Assembly: GCF_964283195.1 (NCBI RefSeq)
Contig: NZ_CAXYLH010000002.1
Origin: Paratractidigestivibacter sp003150175
Lineage (GTDB): Bacteria; Actinomycetota; Coriobacteriia; Coriobacteriales; Atopobiaceae
Direction: 5' to 3' (one strand)
DNA length: 64,000 nt
Shown: positions 8,495-17,383 of the stretch, piece after piece
Position numbering within the stretch: position 1 is the stretch's first letter
Layout of the letters: each line of letters begins with the position of its first letter
Position numbers and translations under genes: made by a program
The notes under the pieces: generated by a model
What the model saw: only the letters and a program-made list of their open reading frames with translations
What the model was told of the DNA's origin: nothing
Databases searched by the model: none

Positions 8495-9300
8495 TGGAGG
8501 AGACTATGCAGAAGGAATTCGCCCAGGCCGAGCACCGGGGCATCGACGAGGCGGAGGTCTCGCTCGACATCCGAGACTTCGACCTGTGGTACACCGACTT
8601 CCAGGCGCTCAAGAAGATCAACCTCCAGATCCCCGAGAAGCGCTGTACCGCGTTCATCGGCCCGTCGGGCTGCGGCAAGTCGACGCTCCTGCGCACGTTC
8701 AACCGCATGTGCGACTTCGTCGAGGGCGTCCGCACCGAGGGTAAGATCGAGTTCCGCGGCCAGGACATCTTCAAGATGGACGCTAACGCCCTGCGCGTGC
8801 ACGTGGGCATGGTCTTCCAGCACCCCAACCCGTTCCCGATGAGCATCCGCGACAACATCCTCTACGGCCCTGCGCGCATGAAGAAGCTCAGCCGCTCCGA
8901 GGGCGACGAGATCGTCGAGCGCTGCCTCACCCGCTCCGCCCTGTGGGACGAGGTCAAGGACAAGCTCGACCAGTCGGGCCTGGGGCTCTCCGGCGGCCAG
9001 CAGCAGCGCCTGTGCATCGCGCGCGCCCTGGCCACCAACCCCGAGGTGCTTCTCATGGACGAGCCGACCTCCGCGCTCGACCCCATCAGCACCGTCCAGG
9101 TCGAGCAGCTCATGAGCGAGCTCTCCGAGGACCACACGGTCGTCGTCGTGACCCACAACATGCAGCAGGCGACCCGCGTCGCCGACAAGACCTGCTTCTT
9201 CTACCTCGGCGAGCTCATCGAGGCCGCGCCGACCAAGGAGCTCTTCGCCAACCCCAAGCAGACCCGTACGCAGGAATATCTCTCAGGAAGGTTCAGCTGA
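8494..9300 (+). CDS. pstB: Phosphate ABC transporter ATPase PstB (copy 2)
   Basis: This 268-residue ATPase has Walker A GPSGCGKST, Q-loop VFQHPNPFP, signature LSGGQQQRLCIAR, Walker B VLLMDEPTSALDP and VTHNMQQ. Q-loop and Walker B are closer to canonical PstB than in copy 1. The first in-frame ATG (8494) shares a base with the preceding stop (TGATG), typical of coupled translation. An ATG at 8506 is an alternative, although its GGAGGAG site is only 3 bases away. The two copies could act as homodimers or a heterodimer. Confidence 0.95.
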   Translation: MEETMQKEFAQAEHRGIDEAEVSLDIRDFDLWYTDFQALKKINLQIPEKRCTAFIGPSGCGKSTLLRTFNRMCDFVEGVRTEGKIEFRGQDIFKMDANALRVHVGMVFQHPNPFPMSIRDNILYGPARMKKLSRSEGDEIVERCLTRSALWDEVKDKLDQSGLGLSGGQQQRLCIARALATNPEVLLMDEPTSALDPISTVQVEQLMSELSEDHTVVVVTHNMQQATRVADKTCFFYLGELIEAAPTKELFANPKQTRTQEYLSGRFS

Positions 9301-9301
9301 T

Positions 9302-9994
9302 ATGGTTATGCAGACCCGTACCAAGTTCTCGCAGCAGCTCGATGGCATCCAGGACCTCGTCGTCCGCCTCAAGGGGAAGTGCGTGGCGGACGTCCGCGCC
9401 GCCGGCCTCGCCGCCACGGGCGACCGCGGCGCCCAGGAGGGCGTGGCCAACGGCCGCAAGGCGGAGGATCGCCTGCGCCAGGGCATCGAGGACGCCTGCC
9501 TTGACGCGATGCTGCTCCAGCAGCCGCTCATCGGCGACGACCTGCGCTTCGTTTCCGGCTCGTTTCGCATCGTCTCGGACCTCTCGCACATCGACGGCAT
9601 GACCCGCGACGCCGCCTTCCTCGTCGAGGAGGTGCCCGAGAAGGCCTCAGATAAGCTCAAAGACGAGTTCATCGCCATGAGCGAGAAGAGCGCCCAGATG
9701 GTCTCCGACGCGGTCGACGCCTTCGTCAACTCCGACGTCGAGCTCGCTCAGAAGGTCATCGAGGCCGACGACAAGGTAAACTCTTTGTACGCCGACTCGG
9801 AAGAGAAGATCGTCAAGCTCATCCGCGACGGCAAGTCTTCGGCCAAGTACCTGCCCGAGCTCCTCATGGTCGCCAAGTACTTCGAGCGCATCGGCGACCT
9901 CTCCAAGCGCGTCGCCGCGTGGGCCATCTTCCGCGTGACCGGCGAGCACAAGGTCGAGGAGAAGGCCAGCCAGGCCGGCGGGCTCGAGCAGTAG
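9302..9994 (+). CDS. phoU: Phosphate signalling regulator PhoU
   Basis: This all-helical protein of 230 residues, the usual PhoU length, appears to hold two three-helix-bundle repeats. The second contains the typical ARYLPELLMVAKYFERIGDLSKRVA-like segment near residues 178-205 (here KYLPELLMVAKYFERIGDL). PhoU links the Pst transporter to the histidine kinase and keeps the Pho response off when phosphate is plentiful. It lies between the transporter and the two-component genes. A second in-frame ATG two codons downstream is an equally possible start. Confidence 0.92.
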   Translation: MVMQTRTKFSQQLDGIQDLVVRLKGKCVADVRAAGLAATGDRGAQEGVANGRKAEDRLRQGIEDACLDAMLLQQPLIGDDLRFVSGSFRIVSDLSHIDGMTRDAAFLVEEVPEKASDKLKDEFIAMSEKSAQMVSDAVDAFVNSDVELAQKVIEADDKVNSLYADSEEKIVKLIRDGKSSAKYLPELLMVAKYFERIGDLSKRVAAWAIFRVTGEHKVEEKASQAGGLEQ

Positions 9995-10007
9995 GGAAGC
10001 GTCAGTG

Positions 10008-10700
10008 ATGGGAGCCGAGAACGTGGTCTACTACGTCGAGGACGACAAGAACATCCGCGAGCTGACGGTGTACGCCTTAGGCCAAGGCGGCATCGAGGCG
10101 AAGGGGTGTGCGAACGACGCCGAGTTCAGGCGCGCGTGCGCCGAGCGCAAGCCCGACGCGGTCCTTCTCGACATCATGCTCCCGGACGCCGACGGGCTCG
10201 AGATCCTCTCGCGCATCCGCAAGATGCCCGGGCTCTCGAGCGTCCCCGTGATGATGCTCACCGCCAAGGACACCGAGCTCGACAAGGTGCGCGCGCTCGA
10301 CGGCGGCGCGGACGACTACCTCTCCAAGCCCTTCGGCATGATGGAGATGGTCAGCCGCACGCGCGCTCTCCTGCGCCGCGCGGGGCGCCAGGCCGAGGAG
10401 CCTGAGTCGCAAAGCCTCACGGCCGGCCCCGTTACGCTGTGGCCGGACCGTCGCGAGGCCACCCTCGACGGCAAGGAGCTGCAGCTCACCATGCGCGAGT
10501 TCGACCTTCTTTCCTTCCTCATGAAGTCGCCGGGCGTGGTGTTCTCGCGCGAGACCCTGCTCCAGCGCGTCTGGGGCTGGGACTTCGACGGCGGCTCGCG
10601 CACCGTGGACGTCCACGTGCAGCAGATCCGAGCCAAGCTCGGCGACGCGAGCGACCTCATCGAGACCGTCCGCGGCGTCGGCTACCGCGTGCGCGGGTAG
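10008..10700 (+). CDS. PhoB/RegX3-type response regulator
   Basis: This 230-residue OmpR/PhoB-family regulator has a receiver domain with acidic pocket VEDD near residue 10, phospho-acceptor Asp in LLDIMLPDADG and Lys in YLSKPFG. A C-terminal winged helix follows (MREFDLLSFLMKSPGVVFSRE ... VDVHVQQIRAKLGD). Position after phoU and before the kinase marks it as the phosphate regulator, expected to activate pstS. An earlier in-frame GTG at 10005 adds one residue. Confidence 0.9.
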   Translation: MGAENVVYYVEDDKNIRELTVYALGQGGIEAKGCANDAEFRRACAERKPDAVLLDIMLPDADGLEILSRIRKMPGLSSVPVMMLTAKDTELDKVRALDGGADDYLSKPFGMMEMVSRTRALLRRAGRQAEEPESQSLTAGPVTLWPDRREATLDGKELQLTMREFDLLSFLMKSPGVVFSRETLLQRVWGWDFDGGSRTVDVHVQQIRAKLGDASDLIETVRGVGYRVRG

Positions 10701-10727
10701 CGGCCCTCAGCCATTCAAGGAGCGCAT

Positions 10728-12128
10728 TTGAGCATCTTCTCGCAGCTACATAGCACAGAGCCGAGGAAGACCTCCCTCAGCCGGCAGGTCTTTCTCGCCA
10801 TCGTGGTCGCTTGCGCCGCCGTCGCCCTCGTGGTGACGGCGGCGTCCGCTGTCGTTTTCCAGAACGCCTTCCTTGCCGATGAGCACGAGCAGCTGGCGGG
10901 GGAGTGCTCGACGCTCTCCTCGCTGCTCGACCAGACCGACGACGACGCGAAGGTGCTCTCGTCGCTCGACTTAGGCGAGCTGCGTGCGACCCTCGTGGCC
11001 CCCGACGGCCGCGTGCTCTACGACTCGCAAGCTGACGCCTCGACGCTGCCCAGCCACGCGGACCGCCCCGAGGTTGCGCAGGCGCTCGCCGAGGGCACCG
11101 GCTCCTCGGACCGCAGCTCCGAGACCGTCGGCTTCGTGAGCCTCTACAACGCCCGGAGGCTCTCTTCGGGCGACGTGCTGCGCATCTCCGTGGAGCGCGC
11201 GAGCGTGCTCGCGTTTCTTTCCAACGACTTCGCGCTGCTCATCGTGATCGCGGCCGCGGTCGTTGTGGCCGGCTGGGTCGTTTCGCGCCGCCTCGCCGCC
11301 GGCATCGTCAAGCCGATCCTGGAGATCGACCCGGCCGCCGCGGAGTCCGATGCGCCCTATGCCGAGCTCGACCCGCTCGTGAGCCGCCTGAACGAGCAGC
11401 ATGCCCAGCTCGTGCGCCGCATGAGCGCCATCCAGGACGCGAACGACATGCGCCGCGAGTTCACGAGCAACGTGACCCACGAGCTCAAGACCCCCATCGC
11501 GAGCATCTCCGGCGCAGCCGAGCTGATCCGCGACGGTATCTGCAAGCCCGAGGACGTCAGCGACTTCGCCGGGCGCATCTACAAGGACGCGCAGCGCCTG
11601 AGCTCGCTCGTCTCGGACATCCTCATGCTCTCGAAGCTAGACGAGACCGAGCGCGGGGGCCAGAAGGACACGATGTTCGGACCGATGGAGCGGGTCGACC
11701 TCTTCAGCGTGGCGCAGGATGTGTGCTCGCGGCTCTCGCGTAAGGCAAAGAAGGCCGAGGTCAACCTTGACGTCAAGGGGATCTCGTCCTGCGTCAACGG
11801 CAATGCGCGCCTGCTCGACGAGCTTGTGAGCAACCTCGTGGAGAACGCGATCCGCTACAACAAGAAGGGCGGACGCGTCTTTGTGTGGGTCCTGCCCATC
11901 GAGGGCCGGCCCGCCGTGCGCGTGAGCGACACGGGCATCGGCATCCCCGAGGAGGCGCAGTCGAAGGTGTTCGAGCGCTTCTACCGAGTGGACAAGGGCC
12001 GCAGCCGCGACATGGGCGGCACCGGACTGGGCCTCGCCATCGTCAAGCACGCCGCCGCCTTCCACGAAGCCGACATCCGCCTGGAGTCCAAGCTTGGCGA
12101 GGGGACGACCGTTACCGTGCTGTTCTAG
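10728..12128 (+). CDS. PhoR-like sensor histidine kinase
   Basis: This 466-residue membrane kinase starts at TTG 10728, backed by AAGGAG six bases upstream. One membrane helix is at about 23-47, an extracytoplasmic domain at ~48-165 and a second helix at ~168-188. The dimerisation helix carries the phospho-accepting His in THELKTP. N box (NLVENAIRYNKKGG) and G boxes (DTGIGIPE, GGTGLGLAIVK) are intact. It should phosphorylate the adjacent response regulator in response to Pst/PhoU state. It closes the pst operon; a perfect hairpin follows. Confidence 0.9.
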   Translation: MSIFSQLHSTEPRKTSLSRQVFLAIVVACAAVALVVTAASAVVFQNAFLADEHEQLAGECSTLSSLLDQTDDDAKVLSSLDLGELRATLVAPDGRVLYDSQADASTLPSHADRPEVAQALAEGTGSSDRSSETVGFVSLYNARRLSSGDVLRISVERASVLAFLSNDFALLIVIAAAVVVAGWVVSRRLAAGIVKPILEIDPAAAESDAPYAELDPLVSRLNEQHAQLVRRMSAIQDANDMRREFTSNVTHELKTPIASISGAAELIRDGICKPEDVSDFAGRIYKDAQRLSSLVSDILMLSKLDETERGGQKDTMFGPMERVDLFSVAQDVCSRLSRKAKKAEVNLDVKGISSCVNGNARLLDELVSNLVENAIRYNKKGGRVFVWVLPIEGRPAVRVSDTGIGIPEEAQSKVFERFYRVDKGRSRDMGGTGLGLAIVKHAAAFHEADIRLESKLGEGTTVTVLF

Positions 12129-12149
12129 GCGGGGCTGGGTGAACACGGG

Positions 12150-12189
12150 ACGGGCGCCGGCCGCGCGATGATGCGCGGCCGGCGCCCGT
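12150..12189. terminator. Bidirectional hairpin between convergent operons
   Basis: A perfect 17-bp GC-rich inverted repeat (12150-12166 with 12173-12189) has a 6-base loop. It sits between the kinase gene and the convergent hydrolase-GNAT gene and probably serves both. Confidence 0.7.
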
Positions 12190-12244
12190 TGGTTAGTGAT
12201 GATTTGAGACCGCCGCGGCCCTCTTGCCCGGGTTTCTTTGGGCG

Positions 12245-13702
12245 CTAGATGCGCTTTTCCCAGAGGTTGGTGTAGCCGGGCAGCGGAAGGCCGGGGTAGG
12301 GAAGCCAGATCGGCTTGTGGCGCGTGAAGCCCTCGCGGGCATAGAGGTTGTTCGCCTCGACGTTCGCGACGTTCGTGTTTATGCGCACGACCTCGGCACC
12401 GAGGTCGCGGGCCCTTTCCTGCGCCGCTTGGAGCAGCGTACTCGCCACGTGGCGCCCGCGCGCTGCGGGGTCCACGGCAAAGAGGTGGTAGCAAGCGACG
12501 GCCTGCTCCGGCAGCGGCTCCCAGTCGGGGCCGCCGGTCCCGCGGCCATGCCCCGGCTCCCAGCCGTCACCCATGCCGGCGTCGTAGTCGACCGAGACGG
12601 CGCCCAGGATCTCGCTCGTCGCGCAGTCGAGCGCGGCGAGGGTCTTTCCGGCGCGGACGAGCTCGCGCGCGAGGCCCTCGGTTGGCCAGATTCCCTCGAC
12701 CCAGCCGCTCGTTCCCGGCTCGGCGTCCACGCGGCGGTAGAGCTCCTCGAGCTCTTCTTCCCAGGAGTCGTCGACCGGCACGACGATGACGCCGTCGGCG
12801 GGCAGAGGGCCGCGCACGGGGCGCCGGACGTCGTTTCTCGCTATGGTCTGCAGCAGGACATCCGAGACCACGTCCGGGCAGATCTTCGGCAAGGTGTGCT
12901 CGGCCCCGGGGACGATGTACTCCTCGGCGCCGGGAATCGCCTCCATGATGCGGTGCGTCTCTTCGTAGAGGACCACGTCGAACTCGCCGGCCATGACGGT
13001 CACGGGGCAGGTTATGGCTGCGAGCGAAGCGGGGTCGATCTGCGGCTGGTCGACCATGAGGGCGAGGAGCTCGGCGATGCGCGCGGCCTCCGCAGGCGAG
13101 GGGACTGCGTTTCCCTCATGGTCGTGCTCGCCTTCCCAGCCCTCCTCGGCCCAGGCCGCGTTCGCGGCGGCCGCCTCGGCCATCCAGCGGGTGTCTTCCG
13201 CGGGAAGGCCCGCGGGCGAGAGGTTCGCGCCGAGCGCGGTGAGCGTCAGGACGTGTGCGCCCCAGTCCCGCGCAAGGAGGAGCCCCAGGATCCCGCCGTC
13301 GGAGAACCCGAGCACATGGCACTCCCAGACGCCCAAGCGGGCCATGACCTCGCGGGCGTCTGCGGCCATGAGCTCGTAGGAGAGGGACGCCGTGCCCCGG
13401 GTCGACTCTCCCTGGCTGCGGGAATCGACCGCCACGACCGGGCGTCCCGTCGCGACGACGGCGTCGATGACGGGGCCGAAGATGCCGTGCTCCTCGCCGT
13501 TGCCGTGGAGCATGAGCACCGGCGGGATGGCGGGGTCGATGCCGAAGGGCGTGCCGGGCACGTCGCGGGCTCCGTGGGGCGCGTAGACGAACGCAGCGAT
13601 CGAGGCGCCGTCTTCGGTCGGGACGTCGACGCGCGCCGTGAGGTTCGATCGCGGCTTGTCGTAGGGGCTCGGCACGTGCACCGGCGGGGGAGTGACGCTC
13701 AT
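12245..13702 (-). CDS. Alpha/beta-hydrolase fused to GNAT acetyltransferase
   Basis: This 485-residue fusion protein has an N-terminal hydrolase (about residues 15-285) with oxyanion turn HGNG, nucleophile elbow GFSDGG and a late His in GAEHTLP. The C-terminal half (about 295-485) is a GNAT fold with the acetyl-CoA loop of the form DPAARGRHVASTLL and NANNLYxREGF-like end (VEANNLYAREGFTRH). Start ATG 13702 is preceded by AAAGGAG; longer readings run through the inverted-repeat region. Neither substrate is known. The fusion may hydrolyse and acylate one small molecule, for example an antibiotic or amine; this is inference. It is monocistronic on the minus strand. Confidence 0.82.
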   Translation of the reverse strand: MSVTPPPVHVPSPYDKPRSNLTARVDVPTEDGASIAAFVYAPHGARDVPGTPFGIDPAIPPVLMLHGNGEEHGIFGPVIDAVVATGRPVVAVDSRSQGESTRGTASLSYELMAADAREVMARLGVWECHVLGFSDGGILGLLLARDWGAHVLTLTALGANLSPAGLPAEDTRWMAEAAAANAAWAEEGWEGEHDHEGNAVPSPAEAARIAELLALMVDQPQIDPASLAAITCPVTVMAGEFDVVLYEETHRIMEAIPGAEEYIVPGAEHTLPKICPDVVSDVLLQTIARNDVRRPVRGPLPADGVIVVPVDDSWEEELEELYRRVDAEPGTSGWVEGIWPTEGLARELVRAGKTLAALDCATSEILGAVSVDYDAGMGDGWEPGHGRGTGGPDWEPLPEQAVACYHLFAVDPAARGRHVASTLLQAAQERARDLGAEVVRINTNVANVEANNLYAREGFTRHKPIWLPYPGLPLPGYTNLWEKRI

Positions 13703-13775
13703 GGGTTTCTCCTTTGCAATCGGGCGGGCAAGGCTTTCTTCGCCTCGCCCGCCCTCGGGTATCACAAAACAGCTG

Positions 13776-13887
13776 CACTGGGTGACAGTCATTGCGTGAT
13801 GAGTGTCCCAAAAAAACGCTGCTGCCAATGACTGTTACCCAGTGATGGGTGGCAATAAAAGCTGCACGCAATGACTGTCACCCAGTG
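13776..13887. repeat. Long inverted repeat with third internal copy (GACAGTC-centred)
   Basis: Bases 13776-13798 and 13865-13887 are exact reverse complements (23 bp), 66 bases apart. A third, imperfect copy of the same unit lies between them at about 13825-13845 in the orientation of the right arm. The units contain the palindromic core TGACAGTCA. They fill the gap between metG and the hydrolase-GNAT gene. They may be REP-like mobile palindromes or a structured 3' end. Confidence 0.75.
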
Positions 13888-13891
13888 TTGG

Positions 13892-15922
13892 TTACTTTTT
13901 CTTGAGCTGGGAGGGGTGCTTCTGGAAGAAGTCGAAGCGCGGCGGGAGCGGCACGATGGCGTGGTCCTGCGCGTTCTCGCCGCGACGCCCCGCGAGCTCG
14001 GCGGGGCCGTCGAAGGCGTGGTCCCAGCTGAAGAACTCCTCGGCCGTGAAGCCCATGTGCTCGCAGATCTTCTCGCAGCCGGCGGGTACGGCGGGGTGCA
14101 TGAGCAGCGTGACGGTGCGCAGCGCGCGGAAAGCGTCGGCGAGCGCCTGCTCGTAGGCCTCGTCATCTCCCTTGGCGGCCTTCGAGGCGTCGTCCCAGCG
14201 CTTGTTCTCCGCGCGGCAGAACTCCTCGGCGATGCCGAGCGCGCCGTGCGCATCGAAGGCGTGAGCCGCGGCCTCGAAGTCGAGCGTCGCCCTGCGGCAG
14301 GCCTCGACGACCTCGGCGTGGGGCTCGATGCCGGGCAGGTGCGCGCCGCAGACGTTCGCCGCGCCGTAGAAGCAGCTGCGCGCGAGGCGGTTGAAGATGT
14401 TCGTCAGGAACGCGGACTCCTTGAGCGCGGGGTCGACGATGCGCGGGTCGTCCTTGACGAGGACCTCCTCGCCGGTCTTCTTGTCCTTGTGCGAGACGGA
14501 CGTGTCGAAGGGCTTGGGGTTGAACGAGACGGCCTTCTGGTCGAGGCCGAGGCTCAGCCAGTGGGCGCGCAGCTGCTCGGGGGTGTAGCAGTCGAGCAGC
14601 TCGGCGGCCATCGGCGGCTTGATCGCGCCGGAGCTCGAGGCCTTCTTGTTCATAAAGAGGATGTGGTAGTTCGCGATGGGCGTGTCCTGGAAGAGGCCCC
14701 AGCCGAGGGCGTCCCACAGCGCCGGCTGCGCGACGCAGTAGAAGTAGATGTTGTCCTGGCCGATGAACTGGTAGACGCGCGCGTCGTCGCCGCACCACCA
14801 ATCGCGCCAGTCGTCGGAGGAGTAGCGCCCGCCGCCCGCCTGGGCGTCGAGGTCGAGGACTGTTTGCGTGAAGCTGATGGGCGCCCACAGGCTCTCGGGC
14901 CAGACCCAGACGGTGAGGCCGGCTGTGCCGTCGAGCTCAGGGGCGGGCACGCCCCAGTCGATGTTGCCGGTGATGCGCAGGGGCAGCAGGCACTTGCCCG
15001 TGCGGAAGCGGACGCCGGCGCTCTCGAGGACCTCGCGCGCCTCGTCGCGCGCCTCCCAGTCGGCGAAGGTCACCGAGAAGGACTGGGCGTTGCCCTGCGG
15101 CTCGGCCACGGTATGGGCGGGGAGCTTGGCCTCGACGGCGTCGAAGCCCTCGCGGAACTTGTTCTGGATGTAGATCACGGGGTCGACGAGCGACTCGCGC
15201 ACGGTCTTGGTTACGATGGCGCGCACCTGCGGGTCGGCGTCCCACTCGTCCATGAGGGCCTCGAGCTCGGGGCGGAAGCTCGGCAGCTCGAAGTACCAGT
15301 TGTCAACGGGGCGCAGCTCAGGCGTGGTGCCGGTGAGCTGCGAGACGGGCGCGATGAGTTCCTCGGGGTCGAACTGGTGGCCGAGGTCGCACTCGTCGGC
15401 GTAGGCCTTCTCGGACTTGCAGCCGCGCACCGGGCAGCGGCCGATGACCTGGCGCCCGTTGAGGAACTGCTCGGCCTCCACGTCGTAGAACTGGCGCGTG
15501 GTGAGCTTCTTGAGGTAGCCGCGGTCGTAGAGGCGCTTGAGGATCTCCGCCGTCAGGGCGTGGTGGTGGCTGCGGGCGGGCTCGAGGCCGGAACCCTCGA
15601 AGATGTCGAGGCTGATCTCGTAGGCGTCGAGGGCGGCCTTCTGGGCATCGTGGTTGGCGCGCACGTAGTCGGTGATCGTGCCCTCATAGCCCTCGTTCTC
15701 GACCTTCTTGCGGTAGCCCTCCATGATGGGGGAGCCGTAGCAGTCGGTGCCGGAGACGAAGATCACGTTCTCGGGCCCGATGCGGTCGCGCAGGAAGCGG
15801 GCAAAGAAGTCCGCCGGGACGAAGACGCCCCCGATGTGGCCGAAGTGCAGGTTCTTGTTGCCATAGGGCATGCCGCCGGTGATGACGGCGCGCTTGGGGA
15901 AGGTGGGGCGGTTCTCGGGCAT
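13892..15922 (-). CDS. metG: Methionyl-tRNA synthetase (degenerate KMSKS loop)
   Basis: This 676-residue class I synthetase charges tRNA-Met. The HIGH signature is at His-26 to His-29 (HFGH, within PYGNKNLHFGHIGG). A zinc-knuckle-like insert GRCPVRGCKS...CDLGH follows near 165-185. The loop that should read KMSKS reads KASSS at residues 427-431 (context MNKKASSSG), so the second Lys is missing. The anticodon-binding helical part is present, but there is no obvious EMAP-like C-terminal domain. Start ATG 15922 has AAAGGAG upstream. It could be the housekeeping enzyme of a divergent type or a secondary copy; no other MetRS is visible here. Confidence 0.85.
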   Translation of the reverse strand: MPENRPTFPKRAVITGGMPYGNKNLHFGHIGGVFVPADFFARFLRDRIGPENVIFVSGTDCYGSPIMEGYRKKVENEGYEGTITDYVRANHDAQKAALDAYEISLDIFEGSGLEPARSHHHALTAEILKRLYDRGYLKKLTTRQFYDVEAEQFLNGRQVIGRCPVRGCKSEKAYADECDLGHQFDPEELIAPVSQLTGTTPELRPVDNWYFELPSFRPELEALMDEWDADPQVRAIVTKTVRESLVDPVIYIQNKFREGFDAVEAKLPAHTVAEPQGNAQSFSVTFADWEARDEAREVLESAGVRFRTGKCLLPLRITGNIDWGVPAPELDGTAGLTVWVWPESLWAPISFTQTVLDLDAQAGGGRYSSDDWRDWWCGDDARVYQFIGQDNIYFYCVAQPALWDALGWGLFQDTPIANYHILFMNKKASSSGAIKPPMAAELLDCYTPEQLRAHWLSLGLDQKAVSFNPKPFDTSVSHKDKKTGEEVLVKDDPRIVDPALKESAFLTNIFNRLARSCFYGAANVCGAHLPGIEPHAEVVEACRRATLDFEAAAHAFDAHGALGIAEEFCRAENKRWDDASKAAKGDDEAYEQALADAFRALRTVTLLMHPAVPAGCEKICEHMGFTAEEFFSWDHAFDGPAELAGRRGENAQDHAIVPLPPRFDFFQKHPSQLKKK

Positions 15923-16006
15923 CGCGTTGCTCCTTTGCGTTGCTCCCTGACTATTCAACCTGCTTAGTATCCCACAACGCGCGGGAGCTGGTGTAGGGTT
16001 GTGGCG

Positions 16007-16537
16007 ATGAGAAAAATCGCCGACATAGACGTGCTCGCCGACGCCCTGCTCCAGGCGCGCATGGTGCGCCTCTCGCTGCTCGCGCTCGCGGCGGGGCTTG
16101 CCGTGGCCGTGCTCGTCCTCGTGGCGGAGGGCGGCCGTGAGCTCGGGCTCGGGTGGCTGCTCGCCTTCGCGGCGGCGTCCGTCGCGTCTCTTCCCGCCCA
16201 CGAGCTCGTCCACGGCGCCGCCTTCAAGCTGCTGTGCCCGGGCGCGCGCGTGAGCTTCGGCGTGAAGGACGCCTTCCTCTACACGAGCGTGAACGGCGCC
16301 GTCGTGCCCCGCGGCCGCGAGCTCGCGGCGCTCCTCGCGCCGACGGTCGTCGTCACCGCCGCCCTGGCCACCGGCGCCCTCGCCGCGTCCTGCCCCGCGC
16401 TTGCGGTCCTGCTCTGCGCGTTCCACCTCTCCGGCTGCGTGGGCGACGCCCTCATGGCGGCCGCGATCCTCGCCGAGCCCGCCTGCACCCACGTGCAGGA
16501 CGCCGAGTTCGGCGTGACCCTTCTATCTAAGGAGTGA
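16007..16537 (+). CDS. DUF3267-like integral membrane protein with HELVHG motif
   Basis: This protein of about 176 residues has four hydrophobic segments. Helix two or three carries HELVHG, a zinc-peptidase-like HExxH motif, as in the DUF3267/putative zincin membrane family. Function is unknown; a site-2-protease-like role is conjecture. GTG 16001 is an alternative start two codons upstream. It lies divergently from metG and ends next to the nitroreductase start, so the two may be cotranscribed. Confidence 0.7.
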   Translation: MRKIADIDVLADALLQARMVRLSLLALAAGLAVAVLVLVAEGGRELGLGWLLAFAAASVASLPAHELVHGAAFKLLCPGARVSFGVKDAFLYTSVNGAVVPRGRELAALLAPTVVVTAALATGALAASCPALAVLLCAFHLSGCVGDALMAAAILAEPACTHVQDAEFGVTLLSKE

Positions 16538-16539
16538 CC

Positions 16540-17379
16540 ATGCCCGGCCAAAAGACCACCGACCACGCGGCCCCGAGCGCTGCGCCCGCCGCCTGCCCCA
16601 ACGAGACCATCCGACAGCTCCATGAGCGCAAGTCCGTCCGCACCTTCACCCCCGAGCCAGTATCGGTGGCAGACGAGCGGGCGGTCCTCGAGGCCGCCTG
16701 CCAGGCCCCGACCGCCGGAAACGAGCAGCTTTACAGCATCATTGTCGTGCGCGACCAGGCAAAGAAGGACGCCCTCGCCGCCTCCTGCGACAACCAGCCC
16801 TTCATCGCGAAGGCCCCGCTCGTCCTCGCGTTCTGCGCGGACGTCCGGCGCTGGCGCCGCGGCTTCGCGCTCGCGGGCGCCGATCCCCGCGAGCCCGGCG
16901 CGGGCGACTTCCTCCTCGCCGTCGAGGACACGATGATCGCTGCGCAGAATGCCGTCGTGGCGGCCCACTCGCTCGGCCTCGGCTCCTGCTACATCGGCGA
17001 CATCCTCGAGAACTGCGAGGGGCAGGCCCGCATCCTCGGCTGCTCGCGTTGGGTCGTGCCGGTGAGCGTGCTCGTCATCGGCCACCCGGCGCCCGCGCAG
17101 CTGCGCCGCCGCAAGCCCGGCCGCTTCCCGCTCGAGGGCATTGTGTTCGAGAATGAGTACCGTGACCTGCCCGAAGACGAGTTGCGAGCGCTCCTTGCCA
17201 CCAAAGAGGGGCAGACCGCGGACGCCGACCGGGGCTTCGAGGAGTGGCTCGGCGCGTTCTGCGCGCGCAAATGGAACTCGGGGTTCTCGCGCGAGATGAC
17301 GCGCTCGGCGCGGCGCATCCTCGAGGCGTTCGGCCCCGGCGAGGACGCGCCCCAGAACCTCCCCGAGACCCGGGAGTAG
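16540..17379 (+). CDS. Nitroreductase-family flavoprotein
   Basis: This 279-residue FMN-dependent oxidoreductase shows the FMN-binding start ERKSVRTF, QAPTAGNEQ, and GLGSCYIGD with the late R-R-K-P loop, as in NfsA/nitroreductase proteins. The C-terminal ~60 residues extend past the usual core (EEWLGAFCARKWNSGFSREM). Such enzymes reduce nitro compounds, quinones or flavins with NAD(P)H; the real substrate is unknown. AAGGAG lies six bases before ATG 16540. It sits directly upstream of queH with a 4-base gap. Confidence 0.85.
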   Translation: MPGQKTTDHAAPSAAPAACPNETIRQLHERKSVRTFTPEPVSVADERAVLEAACQAPTAGNEQLYSIIVVRDQAKKDALAASCDNQPFIAKAPLVLAFCADVRRWRRGFALAGADPREPGAGDFLLAVEDTMIAAQNAVVAAHSLGLGSCYIGDILENCEGQARILGCSRWVVPVSVLVIGHPAPAQLRRRKPGRFPLEGIVFENEYRDLPEDELRALLATKEGQTADADRGFEEWLGAFCARKWNSGFSREMTRSARRILEAFGPGEDAPQNLPETRE

Positions 17380-17383
17380 CCGC

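Noticed and set aside
15923..16492. N-terminal extension of metG through an in-frame opening up to 16492
   Set aside because: It would overlap the divergent DUF3267-like gene, has low-complexity residues, and a good AAAGGAG site marks ATG 15922.
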